NCBI GenBank assembly: GCA_037176885.1
Contig: JAWWNJ010000042.1
Location: 248,001-312,000, forward strand
Length of the DNA: 64,000 nt
From: Favolaschia claudopus
Taxonomy: Eukaryota > Basidiomycota > Agaricomycetes > Agaricales > Mycenaceae
Direction of reading: 5' to 3'
In this document: positions 58,921 through 64,000 of the stretch, in pieces
Numbering within the stretch: position 1 is the stretch's first letter
Layout: each line of letters starts with the position of its first letter
The notes under the pieces: model-generated
Told to the model about the DNA's origin: nothing
Seen by the model: only the letters and a program-made list of their open reading frames with translations
The model's database searches: none
Program-made: the position numbers and the translations under genes

Positions 58921-59940
58921 GCTGGGGGGGAAGAGGAGCAGACAAGCTTCCAAATTTCGAAATCTCACCAACCCAATTGATTGGCTGACGGCTCAATTGA
59001 GTAACTCAACTTCCGTAAGCAACCCGATTACCCGAGAGATTCGGCCGACAGTTACACCCGCGAAAAAATACTGTGTGTACTGATTAGGGAGAGCGAGCGT
59101 AGGAAACTGTCCTGGAGGGAGAGTATTTAGGTAGGGAGAGAAATGCGGTCTGCCACCGCTGTAAATAGCTCACGATAATAAATCGCGGTGAATAATAATT
59201 TCTTGCGGGAGGAGGTTAGGTGGGTGTGCAGGTGGTGTTGGGGCGGCGGCTCGATTCGCTGGAGGGAAAGCGCTGAAGCTAAAAAAGGTGAGAAGCGAAT
59301 CGGGCGGAAGGAAGGCAAATCCAGTACGCACGGTTCTTGGGTCTAGGAAAAGGATACGAAAATTCAGACCCAAAGCAACCAAGCGCGAGAGAGAAATGAA
59401 AATGAGAAGTGGGTGCGCGGGCGAGTGAATATGAAGCTGAGGAAAAGCGATGGAAAGACGCGTCGAACGCGTCAAGAACGCGTCCGGAGCAGTAAACGAA
59501 AAGTAACGTCACATGTTAGTGATGTCACGCGTCCTACTTAATAATAATAGTAACTACTCTCCCATATCTTCCACTGAACCCAGCGGCTCGCACGCTCGCG
59601 TGGGTCGTTGCTTCGCGAAAAGTTTCGTTTGGTTCATTTCCGGCACATATTTTCCAAAGATCAATGAAGCGATTCTATTACAAAATTATGAATCTTCAGC
59701 ACTGGTCATTCAAATTTCAAATCTCGGATGGGCTGGTGGTAAGGCCGGTCACGGTAAGGTCGCGATGAAGTCAAGGAGGAAGGGTATCCACACATGAACA
59801 AGGCGTGAATGGGCGTGAATGCGCTCCTTGCTCTGGAATCCGCTGGTCCCATTGACGTCTGAAGAAAGTTCGTCACAGTCTGCGTCCTCGACTATACTTA
59901 CATACATTCAACGATACAAAGGCGTGCTAATCATAATAAA
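58921..59940. other. Intergenic region upstream of LCB2
   Basis: No gene is seen. It holds the LCB2 promoter, with short palindromic ACGCGTC motifs at 59460-59490. Confidence 0.45.
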
Positions 59941-61640
59941 TCAAACTGGGTCCTTACCTTCTGGAGCAGTCTCATCCCTTACCGCCAAGAGATCGACGCC
60001 AGCGCTAGCCTTAGTTTCCTGGCCAGTCCGTAAAATGCTAAGCGGTGTACGCGAGAAGTCCTCGAGAACGCTAGAGCTATTAGCCTCCAGCCGCTGGGTG
60101 CCGATAATGAGATGTTGCGCAGCTATATACCAAGAATGCAGTTGTGAGCTTCATTGAGTCAAGGGGGATTCACAGCGAAATCACTTGCCGATTAAGACTA
60201 TTGCGAGCGGGAGGGTTGCTCCAACCCCCGTGTTCATGACCTTTTCGAATTCTAGCACAACCCACCTGGATGCCGCTTTCCATTAATACACTTACGTAGG
60301 ACCGAGTGTCTATAGATCGCACAGATTTGCAACGAAAACGACGATGAAATAAAGGAGGCCTTGTCGCAGGATACGTCGGATGAATGTGGACATGTTACTA
60401 TGAAAAACCTGAGCGGTCAAACGACAGAGTAAGAATGGAGAGCGAACAATCTGCCCAGGAACCACGACGAGAAGACGAGGTAATATGTGCCCGTCACACA
60501 GGCGATGAGGTCGTAAGCCAGATGGGCGCTATAATAACTGCCCGATTGTTAGGCGAAGGTAATCGGGGCAACGAAAGGTACTTGCACGATATTCCAATCT
60601 GGCTAATAAGGCGTGTCATCAGGCTGAACGGTTTTCGGGGGATATCTCTGGTATGCACCTCTCCTTTCGCATAAACCTTCCCTTTACATCTATGAATACG
60701 ATGAGAAATTCCGCTAAGAAATAGTAGGGATGTCACGTACTCGCCCTGGAAATTCAATAGTCGATACGACAACTAATTTTGGAGGAAACGCAGGACGTAC
60801 CCCTTTGGTTTCAGGCTGAGTCAAGTGGTCAAATTTCACTACAGACACGACATCGATGATTCGCTCACCAGTCTGTGGTATATGATGCCAAAAGTTTGTA
60901 CCTAGGCGTACCTTTGAGCCCTACTCCAATGAGAACATGAGCTGCACTCACGGGAAAACCGAGCAAAAGAATGGCACCCAGCCCATAATACACCATCGGC
61001 GAGCGCCCCGATATTGCAAACGTCCTACCAGTGGACATCACGTCAGAAAATGCATGGGACTCATGATGCATAGTGGAGTCACCGCTCACCGTATGAACAC
61101 CAATGCCTGCACCGCCATTCCCGCGAGCACTAGGCGGGCCGGAAGTAAGTGACACCAGGTCAACGCTTGAAATCGGGACGCGCTTACTGGCTGTGACGTT
61201 GGGGAGCATGTACCACCGCCTGCACGGCGCATCGGTATAGTGAGTCCCGTAAAACCCTTCAGGGATGTTAGGCGGACATGGAGGAACGCTAAAGAGGTGA
61301 TTATCGGTATGTACCTATGCCGTTTGAGACTAAGGAAATTATTGTCATGCTGTCGAATGGCAAAACGCGTCAGGGATCACAATTTCTGGTAATGTCTAAA
61401 AGTCCAAAACTCACTAGCGCGCCATAGCGTAGAAGAAGCAGATTGGCGTGAGGGCGCGATTTCTCCAGCATTTGCAGTACATCTTTAACGTATCGGGAAT
61501 TGTTTGCACGATGTCCCCTCCCGCGAGTGTGAACGAGCTTAACGATAGCCTTCGATTGAGATGATTTTCAGGGGGAAAGCGACAAGACATACATTATCCT
61601 GAACATGCTTGCTTTGTTCATGGTGCCGGAAAATCGGGGA
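59941..61640 (-). CDS. Probable multi-pass membrane protein, model incomplete
   Basis: Several minus-strand exons look like parts of one protein. MSTFIRRILRQGLLYFIVVF (about 60395) is a typical last-but-one membrane segment of a large family of mushroom membrane proteins. VMNTGVGATLPLAIVLIG (about 60240) and HLIIGTQRLEANSSSVLEDF follow, ending EGKDPV at 59941. Further up, RPICFFY-like RALTPICFFYAMARY (about 61445) and SLKGFYGTHYTDAPCRRWYM (about 61220) fit earlier segments. I cannot join all exons in frame, so it may be intact with unusual introns or decayed. Function is unknown. Confidence 0.45.
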
Positions 61641-61922
61641 GGGGAGGTGCAGATGGCAGAACGGGACGGTTTTATTGACGAGTGTACATCTCCGGGACGT
61701 TACCTGCCGCGCTCATGTGCCTTCACATTTAAATGTACATGCGGCAGACCGCGTCTACTAGCTATCGCGACGATGTCCCAGCCGGTATGGAGGACGATGC
61801 GTCAACACGTGGATCGCAGCATTTGAAAGCAATTGCGAGGCATTGGACTGGTCGTGTATGTTTTTATTGGGAGACCTGGGAGTCTTCGATCATCCGCGCC
61901 GGTAATCCTTCCCGCCTTCCGT

Positions 61923-62438
61923 TCAGTCTGGTTCGAAGAAGGTGTAGGGTGGCGTGTATTCATGGGAAGAAAGCTGAAGAAAGAAAGTCCCATTCATGAC
62001 AGTGAGTGGAGTTTTGCCAGTGATTGAGTCTTGAACACAAAAATTGCTTTTCGGATTCAAGAGTAGCCATTGGTTGTTCCAATCGTGGAACCACGCCAGT
62101 ATATCTTTAACAGAAAGTGCTGTCAAGTTGCGGTATGTTCATTGTTGTCCTGGTTCAATGAGTCGCATTCCAGAAAGACCCTTCGTCATCGTCCAAGTCA
62201 GCGTCAACGCCGGGACAATGAATTGATCGCGATACATCACATGAGCCAAGACTTTTCTTCTTTTCCCCAAATGTACCTCGCGCATACGCGACGAAAAATC
62301 GCTTAATTTCGGCGTCCGGTCCCCTTGACTGCTACAACGGAGCCCAACGGAGCCTAGCAGGCACATATACGTATAGCTCTTTGAATTGGCCCGCGCACCA
62401 AATATCTTTAAAGAGGTATGGCCGAACTTTGAAGGCAA
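61923..62438 (-). pseudogene. Possible decayed coding fragment with one internal stop
   Basis: One frame of about 170 codons is broken only by a TGA near 62150. Before it: YRDQFIVPALTLTWTMTKGL and SGMRLIEPGQQ; after it: LTALSVKDILAWFHDWNNQW and LLLNPKSNFCVQDS to YTFFEPD. Composition looks coding, but I recognise no family and an intron cannot be excluded. Confidence 0.3.
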
Positions 62439-62644
62439 TTTATCGCAATGCTAAGATTTCTTAGGCTGGAATTCCATGTGCCTGACGCGGAGCGACTTGT
62501 GAAGATCTCGACAAAGGTTTTACCGAGGCCTCGTTATTAAGCTGCCGGTCCGTGTTGTCGCTCCGGCCTTCCCTTGAAAAATACGAACTGCTGTAACCGG
62601 GACCCACTCTTCAAGTCCAAGTTGGTTGAACCGCTACCGCCACC

Positions 62645-64000
62645 ATGTTAATAGGCTCTTTCATTCAACTTCTAACCACCACTCTTTTCTCTTCCTCCGC
62701 CTTGGCTAGCCGATTCTCGTCTTCTGTCGAACGCGACGTTAATGACACCAGTCTTTCCGGCACTTTAACGTCGAAGTTGGGTCCAGTGGTGAATCTAGGG
62801 TGAGTAGGAATCGAAGTCCCATTCGAACGTGTCGCAGACGCGTCGTCTTTCGTAGTTATGCAGCATATGTTGGCAATTCCTCTCTCCCCGACATCACATT
62901 CTACGGCGGCATTCCTTATGTCAAACCACCTGTTGGCAAACTTCGTTTCGCACCTCCCCAGCGTCTCAACGAACGCCCGGTCTTCCTCACCAATGATGAT
63001 GTCGTCGACGCGCGCAATTGGGGACCCCTCTGCATTCAGCAACCTGCTGTGATGGGAATTGGGAATGAAGGTATTCTCCACTTCTTACACACTCTATTGG
63101 TTTTTAAACGCCGGCAGATTGTGTCACGCTCAACATCTGGACCCCCTCGAACGCAACGTCTAAGAGCAAGCTTCCTGTATACGTTTACATTGTGCGTGCG
63201 CTCCGAAACTTGCGCGCGGAGACAGGGCTTGATTTGCATTTTCCAGCACGGCGGCGGTCATTATTATAATTCGTAAGCACCCACTATTATATACGGTTTG
63301 AACTCAGCTAAACAATATTTACAGCGCACAAGGTACATACTCGTCGTATCCAATTTGTTAGCCGAAGCTAACATTTATCAGGTTTTCCGGCAAACGACTG
63401 GGTCGCGCGATCTAATGGAGGCCTAATCGCAGTGGCCCTGCAATACCGCGTAAGTACAGTTCACCAGGTCCTTGGCGTTTTGGTCCCTAAATATCTCGTC
63501 AGCTTGGGCTCTTGGGATATCTTTCCAGTGCTGCTATCAGGGCAGATCCGACTGCTGGCCCAAACAACGGTCTTTTCGACCAACGCGCTGGCCTCGAATG
63601 GCTACAACGTAACATAGCCAAATTCGGAGGCGATCCCACCAAAATTACCATTGGCGGTGAGTACCTTTGAGAGAACTCGTTAGTTTGACCGCTGCTAAAT
63701 GTTGCTCTAGGCGAAAGTAGTGTAAGTGAGATATTAGTGAATATTCCTTGAACCGACACCTTTCTCATACAGGGAGGTGGTTCTGTCGTACTTCATCTGA
63801 CAGCGTACGGAGGAGAGAAGAATCCGGTAAGCCCTACTCGCCCTTTACAGAGATCGTACTTATACAGAGACTTGAATGTAGCCATTCCGTGCAGCGGTGA
63901 TCGAAAGTCCTGGTATGACCGTTCATTTTGTGATAAGACTCGTTCCCATAAACTAACCCCTTCCAGGAAACGATCCTTTCTATACCGAAGAACACGCGGA
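62645..64000 (+). CDS. Secreted type-B carboxylesterase/lipase, 3' partial
   Basis: The start MLIGSFIQLLTTTLFSSSAL at 62645 is a signal peptide. The family core is clear: FYGGIPYVKPPVGKLRFAPP, NWGPLCIQQ, DCVTLNIWTP, the oxyanion HGGGHYYNS, VALQYR then LGLLGYLSSAA, NNGLFDQRAGLEWLQRNIAK and FGGDPTKITIGGESSGGGSV, with the nucleophile Ser in GESSG. At least nine introns cut the visible part; one splits the nucleophile motif between SS and GG. The acid and His of the triad lie beyond the window. It probably cleaves ester bonds outside the cell; the substrate is unknown. Confidence 0.92.

Noticed and set aside
59513..60157. Plus-strand open frames between LCB2 and the membrane-protein gene
   Set aside because: No splice-linked coding structure; the part after 59941 is antisense to a more convincing minus-strand exon.

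Overview
The window is fungal nuclear DNA, most likely from a mushroom-forming basidiomycete (Agaricomycetes). Genes are dense and sit on both strands. Nearly all are cut by many short GT-AG introns, mostly 45-65 nt. The inferred proteins include a MATA-type HMG box, an ISD11, an RCF1 and F-box proteins of mushroom type. No bacterial or organellar features were seen.

Layout, left half: the 3' part of a proline-rich coiled-coil protein (1-2746, +); cohesin subunit SCC3/STAG (3074-7681, -); a ubiquitin-like/RING protein (8231-10853, +); ribosomal protein eS30 (11140-11657, +), whose long third intron appears to hold a box C/D snoRNA of the U80/snR60 type; an AT-hook coiled-coil protein (11961-14594, -); an F-box protein (14918-15814, +); a secreted CrtC/Diels-Alderase-like protein whose first intron carries a 1.85-kb inverted-repeat transposon (15994-19090, -); an unrecognised gene (20834-22350, -); signal peptidase SEC11 (22570-23376, +); a secreted Ser-rich protein (from 23968, +); an F-box gene with two frame breaks (25511-27048, -); RCF1 (27117-27685, +); ISD11 (27819-28173, -); a protein kinase (28836-30461, +); and an HMG-box factor (30767-31914, +).

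Right half: an alpha/beta-hydrolase lipase (32626-34391, +); URM1 (34527-34934, +); EMC2 (35579-36771, -); a second, inverted copy of the CrtC-like gene with a fragment of the F-box gene (36838-39858); an unrecognised gene (40396-41532, -); an F-box protein (42428-44060, -); an unrecognised acidic protein (44244-45493, +); a small secreted protein with a GC-AG intron (46297-46927, +); APC11 (47504-47934, +); a basic Ser-rich protein (48669-49372, -); a bHLH factor (51218-52377, -); a gene-poor stretch with a diverged tandem repeat; RRP7 (55184-56262, +); serine palmitoyltransferase LCB2 (56542-58920, -); a membrane protein with an unresolved model (about 59941-61640, -); and the 5' part of a carboxylesterase (62645 to the window end, +).

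Most genes are unrelated housekeeping functions: cohesion, ribosome production, mitochondrial Fe-S and respiratory assembly, ER membrane insertion, protein secretion, tRNA thiolation, sphingolipid synthesis and cell-cycle ubiquitination. They do not form a metabolic cluster. The dynamic part is 15-40 kb. There a segment of about 3 kb has been duplicated in inverted orientation, and one copy was later hit by a transposon exactly at an intron acceptor. No bacterial-style operon, CRISPR array or confident tRNA was found.
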